Below, in pieces: positions 14,601-29,600 of a stretch of DNA of 64,000 bases. Made by a program: the position numbers and the translations under genes. The notes under the pieces were generated by a model. The model searched no databases, was not told the origin of the DNA, and saw only the letters and a list, made by a program, of their open reading frames with translations. This DNA is from Nectonema munidae. Its lineage: Eukaryota; Nematomorpha; Nectonematoida; Nectonematidae. How positions within the stretch are numbered: the first letter of the stretch is position 1; every line of letters starts with the position of its first letter. The stretch spans positions 665,501 through 729,500 of the forward strand of contig JAUIRK010000157.1 in assembly GCA_030549495.1 (NCBI GenBank), written 5' to 3'.

Positions 14601-17600
14601 ATTTAATTGCTATTTTTAAACAACTTTTTAACTAAAAAAATATGGGCCATAAGTTTATGCTTTAATTTTACGATTACTTTATGGTTTTAAATGATTATAG
14701 TTTTAGTATTTTAATAACTTTTATTAATATGATATTATCCAAAATACAAACAAAAATATTTTTATTTATGGAGAAATAGGAATTCCCATTTGTCCTTTTA
14801 CGCAGAGCATGTGTGATATAACTTTTACATTCTTCGCTGCTTATTGAGGAGACTTCTTCTTTAATAACGTTTTGCAGTGTGTTTTATTAGACTCTAACTA
14901 AAATTATTAAGCCACGTTTCAAAGTTTAATGTTGTATAACCTAATTTTTGTTTTGCAAAATTTTTAATTTTTGAGAAGATTAAGGAATTTCAAAATATGT
15001 CCGTTTGATGTTATACATTCCATTGTCTGAGTTTGTGGATTTTAGCCTTATCCATAATTAACCAAGATTTATTTAAGTTGTTAATTCTAACCCATTAACT
15101 CCATTAGAAATTCTTTAAACTTTTTAGCATTACATGTTCCATCATCAATCATTTAAAATGCAACAAGCCACTTTCATTTATTGCAGCTATCAATGTTACA
15201 TTTTTATCTAAATTTAAAATAGATTAAAAAATATCTATTTTAATTTAAAAGTTTTCCTTTTTAACAGTGGGCACAACAACTTGTACTCTTTTTCCAATTT
15301 TGGATCGTGCATTCTGTTTTCTGATGTGTAGATCAAGCCTCTTTCATTAATGAAAGTACACATATGATATTCACTAGGTGTATTTGTTTCAAATCTTCAC
15401 AAAAAATTTACCTTTTCTCGATACTCTTAAAACAATTAACGCGATCAATTACTCGATTACATTTTTTCTACGTTATTTTTAATTTATCTACCAAAATATT
15501 GTGAATCGTTTTTAGTGGAATATCCCAATTGTATTTAGTACATAAAACAAGCAATTTCTAATAAAGTGACTTGGAGATTTCTGAAACCATTTCTTCTATA
15601 AAGTTGACATGTAAATCATCAACTTTCCTGTACACTCTTCTATATATTTATTGCTTTATAGCACCATTTTTGAACTTCAAAGTGATTTTTTATTATAAAT
15701 TTAGCAGTAGAGTAGAGTATAAAATTTTAGAAGCTATTGTTATACTTTCTCCTTCTACATAAACTATTCCTATCAAATCTTTCTTTTATTTGTCTGGTAT
15801 TGGAGGAGACATTTTAAATTAGAGAAGAACAAAAAGTAAAAAGAAATAATTTCAAAAAATCGTTGGCTTAGAGAAAGTTTTTTTATTAAATCAATGGATA
15901 TTAAAATGGTAGATATAAATATTATAACCTTCGAATATTCTTGTATATACAAACATATTTACACAAGTATAAGCACATATTAATATGTACCCAAATATAC
16001 ACTTACACAGAAACACAAACGCATATACGCTTATACCTACATAAATAGGCACACATATACACGTGCACCCAAATACAACCTAATCTCGGATAGTTCAATG
16101 CCTATTTATAGAATAGATACGGGTGACATGATTAAAGTGGCATCGGGTTTAAAGTTCGCTTAGAGAGGGACGGATATGTCTAATTTAGCATAAATTGAAA
16201 TTGAAAAAAATTTTATATTTAGATTAAGCGATAATGAAAATAATTTCATTTATATTCAAATTACCTTAAATCTTGTGTAGCATCAATAATTCAATGGTTC
16301 TTGACAAAATTTCGGAATATACTAAGTTGGCTTCATATTTTGGTTTTATGCTGCTGTTCATATTTTCGCATACCTGTCCTTCAACCAATTTGAAAAATAG
16401 TTTTGTTATTAATCTATATTTATAAAATACATATTACATATTGTGTTTATCCCCTTTAAAATACAACTTTTCATGATCAATGCTTACGATTCAGGCTTGA
16501 ACGTGATGTCGCATTTGCGTTGCAGTTAAGGATCGCATCAAGTAATAAACAAAAAATATAGATTTGGAAAAAATATCTGTTTAAAGTTGTCATGACAACT
16601 TCAAAGTCATACAAACACCGCATAAATTGGGGTTAATTAAGAAGTGGCAGTTTTAAAAAGTATTAATGATTTTATTTTGAAGTTTCCGGGTTGGAAAAAA
16701 CTATTTAAAATCATTTATACAGACAGTATTTCTCAAAGCACTTCTTTTCCCACATGCAAGTTGTCGGTCCGTGGCCTCTCTAAGTTTAACTTCTTTCGAG
16801 CGAAGTCTGGATAAGTTGAATAAAAATTAAACCTTATTTTCACACTGATGTGCGCTTACTCTTGACAATGGAACTGTCTTGAATAGCTACACAAATTATT
16901 ACAGTTTAGAATTTTTAAAGGGACTAACACTCTTTATATGTTTTTGTGTATATAAATGCATGCGTGTGTCTTGTTGTTTCGTATTTTAGTTGCACGAGCA
17001 TGGAGCTTATCTGGTTGATAGTCTAATTGAATCAAATGATATGGTAAAAGATTGGGAATGCATGACTGATTTGCTATTGGAAGAACCGGGAAGAAACGAA
17101 GAGGGTATTTTCGTTTTAGCTGTCTTTTTCTTTTGTGATAAATGATGAGTGTATTTTGCGTTTAGCACTGGATGATCAGCAGGAAACGTGTCTGATTGAG
17201 ATTATGTCGTGCAGTGTGAAGCAAGCTGCAACTGGAGAATCTCCTGTTGGCAGAGCACCCACAAAGAAAATGCATGTATGCCGATGCATTGTTTTTTCTT
17301 ATAGATCCTATCTATCTATACAAATATGATTAAGATAGGAGAATGTTATCAAAATCATATTTTTAGATTCTTCATTAAAGTTATTAAGAACAGTCATTTA
17401 CTTTTGAAAGCGTTCATTAATGCAATATGAGATTTCATTTTCTTGTCCTAGTATTTTTAAATTAATTCTAAGAAAAAAATCCACTGGAGGTTAATTGTCT
17501 ACTTATTCATTCAATTTTTTATTATAAATATATTTTTAACATATTGAATTAACATTAATTAAATAAATAAAGGGCAATTTAATTAGTTGATTGAATTCTT

Positions 17601-20600
17601 GTCAAAAAGTTCACTTTTTTCATTAAACTCCTTTTATATCTGCTATAAGAATTTATTATCCAGAACTTTTCACTTTTTGTGTTGCTGCACTTCGCTGCTT
17701 CTTTGAAATTCTCTGATTCGTCTGCTTATTTGTGTTTCTTCAACAAAAGTTATTTTTTCATTCTTTCCCATTAAATTCATCATGTATTTCTAGTTGCGGC
17801 ATACTCTTTGTAGATGCGAATGATGCTATTACTAGGCGTATCTATTATTGCGATATAAACCAGCCATGTCAAACATGCGGCCCATAACAAGCAGATTTGC
17901 GGCCCACACAGATTACAGTATTATTAATTATAATTTTATGTATAAGTGTAGATTTAGACTTTTCAGAGAACTAGGTTGACTGATTTTCACTTATCATCTC
18001 TTATAAAAGTTCGCACTATACAGAAATTTCAGCCAGACATAGCAAAGATTGTCAAGAATGAGAGGTGTCAAGCCTCGGGACAAGAACGTGTAAAGTATTT
18101 GAATAATTAAAAATAAATGTTTATTTTGAACTATTGTAATTTATGTGCATTTCATTTGTAGTTCATTCAAATACATGTGGGTCATGTATGCTGTCTTATA
18201 AACTTTTTTTATATTAAAATAAAGAACAGATTTATATCCTTGCTAATTTTTTAATTAAATTATTTTGTTTAACTATACATGACTTTGTACTTGCATTTTT
18301 GAATATAATCAAACCATTACATGTTTCTAAGTTAAAAGTAAAATATTCTGCAATAATTTTTATTGAACAACTTTAAATATAATTGTAGGAGTGCGGCCCT
18401 CATGAGAACACAAACTCACTCCCTTGGCCCTCATGGGACTCCGAGTTTGATATAAACTATAATTTCAAATTTGATTGACGGATCTTTATGTGATTTTATT
18501 GGACCATGATTATTCTCATCTTTTTTTCCAACCACTCCTTTCGTGTCAACATCTAACTGCGAATAATGTTACTAATTTATTACACAAGCGTTGATAAATC
18601 TAAAGGGTAGCAAAGACATATTTAGAATGTTTTATATTTCTCTGCGCTACCTTTTCCATCATAATTTAAATGGGAAAATGAAATTAATTTTATTTAAAAT
18701 CCACTATATGTTTAACTATCCATATATCTATTTCTATTATAAATCAGCCATATTCCTTACTCATTAAAATTTTTTCATTCCATCATATTTTTTTAATGTG
18801 TGTGATAAATTATAAGCTTCTGAGTTTTAGATGGCTTTTTAAGAACATTTTTTGCTATTTTCTTTGTTTTTTCCCAACTTTTGGCTATTATATTATTTTT
18901 CGTTATTGTTTAGGTGCGGTGATTTCAAGTGAAAGTTTATCGTTGCATATTTTTCTTTTGCTGTAGATCTCTGTTAAAGAAAACAAACAAATAAGCGAAG
19001 ATAAAGCAAAACTATCGCATCACTTCATGGCCACACTGCCCTCTCTACTGAATAAGTATTGTGCGGATGTTGACAAGCTGTGTAATCTTCTTCAAATCTC
19101 TCAACATCTTGACGTGGAGATTTTCTACACTTCGCCCAGACTGGAGGCCCAACTCCAAGCTCTGTTGAAAGCAGTCGATGAGCTGTGTTTGCGTCATACG
19201 CATAGCGCCCTGCTGACGTCGTGTGCTCATAGCTACGAACACTTCTGCACCATTGAACACAACTCCAAAATCATCGTCTCAAAGTCCATGCTCATCGATA
19301 CACTAGCTCAAAAGTTTTCTACTGCATACCAATCCTATGTCCAGCTTGTACCATTTATTTTCTCCATTTACTCATTCAAAATTTGAGAACGATTAACTTT
19401 TTCTTTGGGAATATTTCTCTTGAAGATTTAAGTAAGAAAATAAGTTTTTGGAAAACTACTTTGAAAAATATGGGTTTAAGAATTAACTTTAGTAAGTCTA
19501 AGTGGATAAAAATAGGTGATTCTTTAAATATACAAATTCTATTTTTTGTACATCTTGTAGTAAATGGATACATAAAAGGTGCTCTGGTATTAAAGGTAGT
19601 TTATCAAAAGTTAAACATTTTAAGTGTACTAGTTCTGATTTTAAAAAAGTTAGTACTAAAAGATAAGAAAAGGTCAATCAATTTTGTTACTTGGGAGAGG
19701 TTATAGATGAGATAGGTAGCGTTAGTAACTCAGTAGAACACAGAATAAAACTAGCTTGGAAGAAATTTAAATCTTTAAGTAGTGTTCTATGTAAACACAA
19801 TTGAGATGAGAATGTTAAGAATTATTTGTAAATCTAATTGGAAAGACAAATTAAGCAATGAAAAATAAGAAATTTATGTAATGTAAATGAAATCAATAAA
19901 GTAATTGAGAAGCAAAGATAAAGGTGGTTTGTGCATGTAAACAGAAGACCAGCTGAAGAATTAATCAATATAGCGTACAAACAGCAAACTATAGGTAAAT
20001 CTGAGGGTAGACCAAAATTAACACGGAAATAAGTAGTTCTTAAGGATATGAAAAAAAAGATATTTAAAAATAGCGGATGAACAAAATAAGGAATTTCGGA
20101 AATGTAAAATTAGGCAGTCTTTTTATATGTGTCTTCATAGTCGCAACACCGACTATAGCCTAGCTTGCTCGGAAAGTAGCCGTAGAACCAATTTATTTAT
20201 TTATTTGAGAATGTTCGATCCAAAAAAATTATTTTTCATCATTAAAAACTTGTTAGAATATTTCAAAATCTTAAAATAAGGAAGTGATGTCATCATTCAA
20301 TTTACATAAGTGAATTGCTTGCCTTTAACTTTTCAAACAAACTTATTTTCATAAAACCCTGGATATATCATACATTTTGAAAAATCAAAATTTTTTAAAA
20401 TTGTCTTTGTTTATTTATTTTTTTTGAAAAGATTAAATGTGAATTGAAAATTCGGTAGTGCTTTTTAATTTTTGTCAAGTATTTTTTTACTCATAAAAAA
20501 TATTTGGACCTTATGTTTTATGAATGATTATAAACAAACGGATTTGTAATTAACATTTTTATTGATGCTGATCAAAAGTGAATAAAGTCATTTTCATTTA

Positions 20601-23600
20601 TTATAAAAAATTTTACGAATAAATTTCTGTGTTTTTTAATTTTTACAAAAATTGAATGGGTTGATGCCAAATGGTCAAAATCTCAATTTATTTGTATATT
20701 TTAAAAAAGTATAAATAAAATTTTTTATCTTATTATTGATATTGGTACGAAGAACTTTTTGTAACAAACTATCACTTTCAAAATCCAAAATGGTATGACG
20801 CTTGAGGTCTGTGCCTTTAATCCTTGATTTCTCCTTCTGATGCAAAAAATTAATTTATTTGGCCTTTAGAAGGACGATTTGGCGGATGAAGACGTGGTGT
20901 TCGCTTTGAAAGCGTCGCTGAGCAGGATCGAGGCGTTTTCTCGCTTCCACGACATCTCCAGTTGCGCGCTCTGGCCCAGCTTCTACGGGCTGCTCAAGAG
21001 TAGTGTGGACTACGCTTCGCTTCAACCTCTGCCCATCGAAATAGTAAAATCTGCTCTCTCGTGCTGTCATTTCAACCTCTGCTTCTCCATCGTCTGTGGA
21101 ATGGAGCAAGGAAATTCGGAGGCTAGCGCTTCCCTATCCAATCAACTTTCTCACTTTATCCAAACAGCCCAAGAATTGATGTACGCTCGATCCGGCATTG
21201 AAGAAGATGTACGTCCTTTATTTTTTTCCCGAATCACTCCCTCTATCCAGTGCATTTCTTCCATCTCACCCTCTTCATCACATTTTGAGTTTTTACTGAC
21301 GCAGCTGATTTCTTGATTTTAAGGTACTTTTATGTCAAAGTACATATCATCTGAATTTTCTCGGATTAAATAAGGTTAATCTATTTTTTAGCAGAAAAAT
21401 CAGATGGAATTAAGTAATTTGATACAAAACTACCTTAACTCTTGAGGAAAGAAACCATATCTTCACAATTCTGCTCCTTTAAGGGTTAAAATCAAAAAAA
21501 TCAAATGCATCATTAAAATCTTTCAATCATTGGTTTTCGAAAAATAATTGGCCCTTTTTTGAATGCATTTTCATTTAACGTATGGCGGGCCATTTTTTCA
21601 TGTCTAATTTGTAACCTATTGTGCATGAAAGGGCTGAAATAGGTGTAAGATATTATGCATATGTTGAAAGTGGCTTATCAATCAATGGTGATATATTGAA
21701 GATTTGAAATAATCTTAACCTCACGTATATGGCGTTTTTATTGCAATGTTGGGATTCATAGATACCTAAAAAAGGACAAAGAAAGCAACCTATAGAGGAA
21801 CGTGAAACGAGGGAAATAAAGAATGTTCTAGGACGCTCTAACAGAAAGATGCAAGAAACGAGTTATGTAAACTAGATCAATTTATTGATAGCATACTACT
21901 TGGCTTTTATAAATTTGTTCATTTTTTGCTTTATTTCTCTTTTATTTTGCAGATTATTATAACTTAACTTTCAGATATGCTGAATAAATCTATTCTTTTT
22001 TTCAGATATACCTTCTTGTAATATCTATAAATGTATTTTATTCTCCCAGCTGAAAGTATGAAGGCAGTTAATGCTTCTATTTTCCATCCTCCTAGCCTTT
22101 TTGCAAAATTTAAGTGAAGCCAAAACATTATGTCAAATATATAAGCGTACAGCCATTTTCACATATAAAAATTGGACTAATTTTTGACAAACACAGTCAT
22201 GCAAAAGTCAGCAAATTTTATTTTAGAACTCCGCTAAGAAGCATGAATTACCTTTTTGCGCAATTCCTTTTTAGTGTGCCAAGCAATTGTGTTTCAACAC
22301 TCACAATTTTAAACTTTTAATCAAAATATAAACGTACTTGGAGTTAGTTTACTTTTGTTAATACTCTGTGATATTGGATAAACAGGTCTCCACGAGTTTT
22401 TTGTTTCGAGATATCACTTTTAAGAAGACTACGCTTACTTTTTCAAGCAAGAGTTGTAGAAGAGTTAAAAAAACAGGATACACACAAATTTTCATCTTGA
22501 TGAATACATTATGTAGTGTATGAGCAAGAGCAAAACAGTATATAGAAGTGATAAAATCTGCGTGGTTCCAAAGGTTTATGGAAACCGCAAAAATGCACTA
22601 AAGCTTAGAACTTTAAGATAAATACTTTCAAATGAATACCATTTCTAAGGCATATTTTTTTATAATTCTTATGCTCAACGTTGTATTTCATGACAATATA
22701 TTAGTTTTTGATATAAATTCGAGGCCTCAAAACATATTTCCTTTTTCCAGGGATGAGGATTCGGAGGAAAGTATCCGACTTCTCGTGCTTTCAAAATCCG
22801 ATTCCGACTGCGACTCTAAAACTTAATAAATTAAACGCGAGCTTCCGACTTTGACCGACTAAAAATAGGTCACTCCATATCTCTACAAAGAGTAAACTTA
22901 TCTTTTCTCCGACTCCTAAATTTTATTAGATATCCATTCCGAATTCTATCTACTCTTTTTTTCTACTGATTCATCCTAAAATATGTATTAATTGATTATT
23001 AAGGATGTTGTTTTATAATTTCAATGCTAACCTAGAACTCCCAGCGTGTAAACATATCTTGCAATATTGCGAAATATTCTACCACTCTTTCTCTTATAAA
23101 CCTATCAAAGATGAGTTAAGGAAAAGGATGGGCTTGCTATATTAAATACTTTATAGGCTCGATGTTTTCAGAAATTTAATTTAAACTTAATAAATATTCT
23201 TGACTTACTTTTTACCTATTTTAGTTAAGCCCTGAGAAAAATCTGAAAAACAAAAGGCTTTACATTTGTGTTACTTGAAATGCATAAAATAATACATTTT
23301 TGTTTTCTAAAGTAAAATAAAGCTTTGCATCCATTTTATAGCAAATTTTGAAAAATTATTTATTTTTGACTTTGTTAACTTTTATCTCAGGGTACGACCC
23401 ATTTGCTTTTCTAGGTACAAAAAAGTTGGCTTTCTGTTTTTGGCGTTTATTTGTCATGATATATCAAAAATTTAGTGATATATTTATTCTTATTTTTCAA
23501 TTTCTCAATTCATAACATTTTATTTATTAAATTTAAATTCCTCCGCACAAATTACTAAACTAATTAAAGATTTATTGTTTTTAAGATAAGCTTTTAAATT

Positions 23601-26600
23601 TATAGCTAACATATTTATTTCTATCATGTTTTCTTATATTTGCATAACATTGGTAAAATTTTTATAGGATCGGTGTTATAACTAATAAGTAATAACTCAT
23701 TTGTAATCTTTTAGGCATTTTTATCCATCTGTGACATTCTAATATATTCCAATCAAAATCAAGAGGACAGCAACAATACAAGTGAAATGGTTGTGTATCA
23801 AGCGAATGAATCCCTGATAGTATTGCATTTATATTCAAATGGTAGGTTTGGCGCAATTCCGCACTTGGCATTAAACAACTGTATTTAAAAAGCAGTCTCT
23901 TTTCGCATTGCAAAAATTTTCAAAAGATGATTTTTAATATGTTTTCACATTAATAATAATAATTAATTGGGCGATATTTTTAACGCACACTTTTTTTTAC
24001 AAGCAACTCCATTTTTTTGGATAGTGGAGGACCTTTTCGGGTCGTAAGTTGCTTACATCGTTGCTTATTATTTAATTATTTTGTATTAAAAAATTTTCAA
24101 TAATTAAATAAAATGCATTTCTCTATTTCTGAGAAAATGAAGAAATGAAAGCGGTGTTTACAATTGCAAAAATTTAGCATTAGATCGATACGAGATGTGA
24201 GGATTGATAAGCAAGTTGCTTAATTTTTGACCTGATTTGATGCCTGAACCCTGACAGCTCGCGTGCTTATAAAAAATGTGCAAGCTAAGTTAAATGTGAT
24301 ATGAAATATTTTGTATAGCTAAGCCATTGACACATCCCTCCACAAGTGTGTTTCTTTCAGAAACTCTTATGTTTATGTAGTCAAGTGCTCACCTTTAAAG
24401 AAAACACTACTCAATTTAGGACTAAATAGGCTCAATCGAATCAAACGACAACAAAAATCAAGGATTTTTTTATATCAAAAATAGATTTTTTGATTTAATA
24501 AAAACACGTTTAAATTATGTAAATAAGGTGTTTAAAAATTCTTATTTGCATTATTATTTAGTTCTAAATAGGATAGCCGAGTTTTTCATCACCGTACTTA
24601 TGAAATTATATTCTACACTGTTTAATGTTTTTTCGCCGGTTACTCTTTGTTACGTTGAAGTGTAATTGAGGATATAATTTTATTATATTAACGAAAGTTG
24701 GTAGAGATCTTCAGTCTTCTTGGCTCATTGATGGCCTTATAACGGTGAATTAGCAGAGGTCTTCAATCTTCACTTTTTCTCTGGCTCATTGATAGCCTTT
24801 GTTGATGACGGTGAAGATCTAAAGAAGTGACGCCCCTAGTTTCTTTATTTACCTATATATAAGTTTATGTTCTGTGCATTATGCAGTTATGTGTATGTGT
24901 GTGTGAGTGTGTCCTTGTGAGTACATTGAGGCTTAAAGGTGTTATAAATGTAATTGTGTCTTGGAGATGGAATATTAACAGTACATATTAGAGGATAGTG
25001 CGTACATTAAAAGGTGTTAATTGAATGTCATTTGCATAAACATTTGAGGATAATGTTACACTCTTATCAAAGAGTAATCACACTGGTGGCTTCTTCTCTA
25101 CCAATAAGCGGAGAGGAATAATATTTTCACTGCATAACTTTTCACATCTATTAATTCTTTTTATTTATAAAAATAGAAAAAGTCATATTTTTCGCTTGCC
25201 ATCGTAATCCGATTCTTTTTTGAAATGATATCTATTCTCTATTCTATACTTTTATAGACTGTTAACTCTTTATTCAATCTTACTTCAGCCTTTTTACACT
25301 TATATTTTTTATACGAATGAGTTTTTATATAACTTAGCAGGCGATTTGTATTGCTTGAAAGGCTTAAGAAAATCCTTAATCTACGCGTAAATGCGCTTTA
25401 CTCTCATTCCTTCAAGCTTGTTATAGAAAGTATCATCTGGGCATCTTAATCTTTCTGAACGCGCACTTATCAGTGTGTAAACCAAAATTAGAAAGAAAAA
25501 ATTAAATTTGCGATTGGAGCCGTCATATCAGGATTAGGAAATGAAGCTTAAAAGGATTCAGGTTTTTTTTATTTTAAGACCCAGGCAAAAAACCGGATAA
25601 AATATAAAAACAAGTAAAAAGAGGATGATAAATCAAAAGTTTTAAAAATGAAAATTGAGATAAAGTTTCATGCTTATTGAAGAATATTTCAACTAAATAT
25701 TGCTAAAAATCCGCGATTCGCTGAAGCCGCAAAACTTGAAGCGTGAAGTAGCGAGGGATTACTGTATTCTTTTACATAACTTAATTTTTAAAGCAACAAA
25801 AACAAACGAATCTAATCAACTAAAAATATATTCATTATTTTAAAATTGATATGATATCATTTTCAGAATTTTTTTTGCAAAAACATGTTTAATACGTAAT
25901 GCGCGTATACTCTGTTGCAGTCTTTAGCTTCTTTTTTTGCTCCTGCGTTTTTCATATTTTTATAATCTTAATGAATTTATATTTTTTTATATATACACAT
26001 AAAACAATAGAATATTATGTGAGTTGAAATAGGCTTGGAAAGTACACCTTGAACAAACATAAAGAGGTTTGGTACATAATAATAAAACAGCTACCTAAAT
26101 CAAAGGGATTGCAATTCTCTAGTATAAACATACCGAAACAAGGCATTTTATATTCTTTTTCCTCACATTCAAAGATATTTTGAAAACGAAATTGAGAAAA
26201 TTCATCGCTGGCCTTAATTGCGAAAGGGCTTCGCTGACTGAGAGTATGTCTAGTAAACACTCTGCTTACTCACATATCTAGTAACATTTTGAGACATAGT
26301 TTATGACGTCACTTCATGCACAAGATACAATTTGTGCTTAAAATTTTTAAATATAATGAAGTTTAGAAATATACGAATGTTATTTGTTGAATTTCGTTTA
26401 TTTAAAATGGTTAGAGAACTGGAAAGCATGGCATTTTCAACTATTTTATTAAAGTATTTTCTCCTCAGAAAGCGTTCTCTTGACAGTATAGTGCATCTTA
26501 GTTTCAATTGCTCCTTGTGAACGGTATTTCAAGCGAACTCTTGATTTGCGTCAAGTACGAAAATGTGGATTCACAGCACAGCATTAGAGAAAAGCGGGAA

Positions 26601-29600
26601 ACAGTCGTTGTGCATGCTCACCAAGATCAGGATATTCTAGCTCACTGTTTTCAACCTTTTTTTTACATGTGGGTCCAAAATTTTTTTGAAATTAACTTTA
26701 GGCCCTAAAATTTTATTTTATGGAAAAACGATACAATATATTAAAGTAGAATAATCACAATACTTTAATTTTTTACAATCGATGTCAAAATATATTCAAA
26801 TATAAGTATATTAATGAGATATTTGTTGTGGTTTTACTTCAATTCCAAAGCTTTTAACTCATTTTTCCAGACCCCAAAATGGACCCTGCATTGAAGAAGC
26901 CTGTTCTAGCGCATTCTTCCAAAATTCAATGACCATTTTTCTCTTGTGAAAAATATATCTTCTGTCTTTTCAATAAACTCTATTTGTAGCTCCTCTGTAG
27001 CGTCTCATGCATAAACATGCATAGAGGAAGATAAAATATTTGAAATTCCAGAATCTAAATAAGAAATAAAAAGTGATGTCCATTATTCGCTGGGTGTTTG
27101 GATACAATTATTCATATGATTAGTTGTGATTTTTGTAAAAAAAATACTCGTAAAAAATGTTCAAAATGTGGAATTGAATTTCATTATAAATGTTTTAAAA
27201 TTCTTGATGCAATAAATTGATTAATATTTTTTATATTTTTTCAATAAATATTTTGATGATATTATTCTACCATAAGCATAATCTACTTGATCACACTCAG
27301 AATGTGCATTTGTTTTTTGCTCACTTTTAAAGTAAATGTATCCAAAAAGGATAAAAATAAATATATACCATTTTCAATTCTAATTTGCCTTTTTTTAATT
27401 TGAAATTGCCTTATTTAAGTTCTAATTTGTCTTTTTTTAATTTCGAATCTATTGAAAATAGACATTTTAGAACTTAAATAAGACAAATTATATCTGAAAA
27501 AGACCATTTAGAGCTAAAAAAGATAATTTAGGAGTAAAAATGCTATAAATATTATCTAAAAATATGCTTAACTAAAAATTGTTAAAATAATAAATTTTTT
27601 CTTACGGTAGGTAATTGATTAAGTGATATTATTCAAAGTGTTAGAGTGTAAGAGAAGTTGACGTTAATCTTTTTAGCTATTTTGTAATCAATAACTTTAA
27701 TTATTATTTGTAAAACGCATATTTTTCAAAAAATTCTTATAACCAGGGTTTCGAAGCCAGAAAAATGCCCTACTCCGGATCAAAAATAGTTTGGCGTCTA
27801 ACTCCTTCTCCTTCAACTTTTTTCTTAAATTATAAAAAATTGATTGTTGCCGTGCTACCTGTATAATATATATCTCTAAAAACTAGTTTTATATAACTAC
27901 TTGATTCTTTTATTGTAAGCTTACATTTAATAGGGAATGCCCAAATTTTATTTTTCTTATAATTTTATATTGGGCAATAGTAAAGGAAAATGAGAGAAAC
28001 TTCGTGCATTTTATTTGGATAAGAAAGAAAGCATATTTTTGAGCCTCATGGTTGTTAGGGTGTACCTCTCAGCTTAACAGTTGAAGGTCAGGGGTTCGAT
28101 CCCCAAGGCTCCCAATGCTAAAAAAACAAATTCACAAAAACTGTGATTAATCATCTTAAATTTGTAAAAGCCTCATGCCAACTTTCGAAATCCTTGCATT
28201 TTACAAGCTGTGTCAAATAAAACAACAACAACAACAACAACAAGCATATTTTAAAAACAAAAATCTTAATAGCACGCTTATAAAATTAGAGAAGGCTATA
28301 AAAGAAATGGTAGTTTTGTTTCCTGCATTTAAAGATGCCATTTCAATGTGTATTTTATAAACAAAAAATGCTTACTGAAATATTTAAATTTAAAAATGGA
28401 CCTTTCTTGGCCCCTCTTTATATAAACTATATGTATACAAATATTTTATGGCGCCAGCATAAGAGCTGTATTTTTAATATTACCGGATTCGGTTCCACCA
28501 GCTTCTGCTTACAAGCCGTAACTCTGAAATAAACATCGTATTAGTTTTTGCGTTTTTTTAATTGATAACAAAAATGTGTATTTTTCTAGTTAGCTCTTTA
28601 AACTTTTAATCAGTTCCCTGCTCAATTGCAGATCTCAAAAGATTATTTTCAACATGTCGCATTAGAATTTTTATTGTGCTTCAGTTCGTTGAATGAAGGA
28701 TCTTTTTTAAACTGCTGTCATATTTCAATTGTTAGTAAGGTAGAAATTTATATAAATGTGTATTGCTAAAAAAAGTTTCCCAAATAAAATCCGGGATAGG
28801 GTTTCGAACTTTAGGATAATAACTCCTGTGAAACATATTTATTAATGATTGATTGCTTTATAGAAGCAGTTGAATTCTTTTATCCTGGAAAAAGTTTTTG
28901 TGGAGCAAAGCGATGACGATGATGACGAACATTTGAGTAAGAGTAGACTTTTCCTTGCTTCCTTCTGCAAACTCTTCATTCACAAAGCCATTCCGATCGT
29001 TTACTCTGTTGATGTCTTGCGAAATTTTACGAAGGTAAAACTATTTTATCACATAACACAATTTTAATAATTTTTGCTGTTTTATTTTATTTTGAATACA
29101 CACAGTTGACAGAAATTGACCTAACCCTTACGCACACTCATGTATACAATATAAAAAATATATTTTCTGTTCTCTGCATTTTTCTCAACTCACTATTTTA
29201 ATGTACAAATATTTGTTAATATACGGTCTGAATTAAAATAAATGGGAAGGTCTTTATTTTTTGTGAACATGCTTAGAAACTTTTTTGAGCGGGCGTTCTT
29301 GCGCAGCCCTTTTGGGACTGCCTTTTGAAAGCTATCCATTTTTGGCGCTAATATAGAAATAAAGGGGAAAATTGATTTCGCATCACTAATTTTGATTATT
29401 CAAATAACACCCACCCCCTTTTAAAATCAAACATTTAAAATTTTTTTTATAAAATTAAACGATGCCCGACTCAATCACTTCACTAAAATTACGATTTTAA
29501 AGGCATTGGTAACTCTATTCTTGATTTTTACTTAGCTCTAATGAGGAAAAGTGGGAATAGGCACAACATCAATATAAAATATCTATGTATTGAAATCTGG

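Noticed and set aside
19383-19706. 107-codon ORF as a gene
   Set aside because: It is a frame through the LINE fragment; the true LINE reading shifts frame within it.
26332-26708. Two overlapping small plus-strand ORFs
   Set aside because: AT-biased chance frames; no homology, splice sites or conservation signal visible.
28041-28115. Functional tRNA gene
   Set aside because: The head has A and B boxes, but a SINE-like body and CAA tail follow and a second diverged copy exists at 43825-43976.
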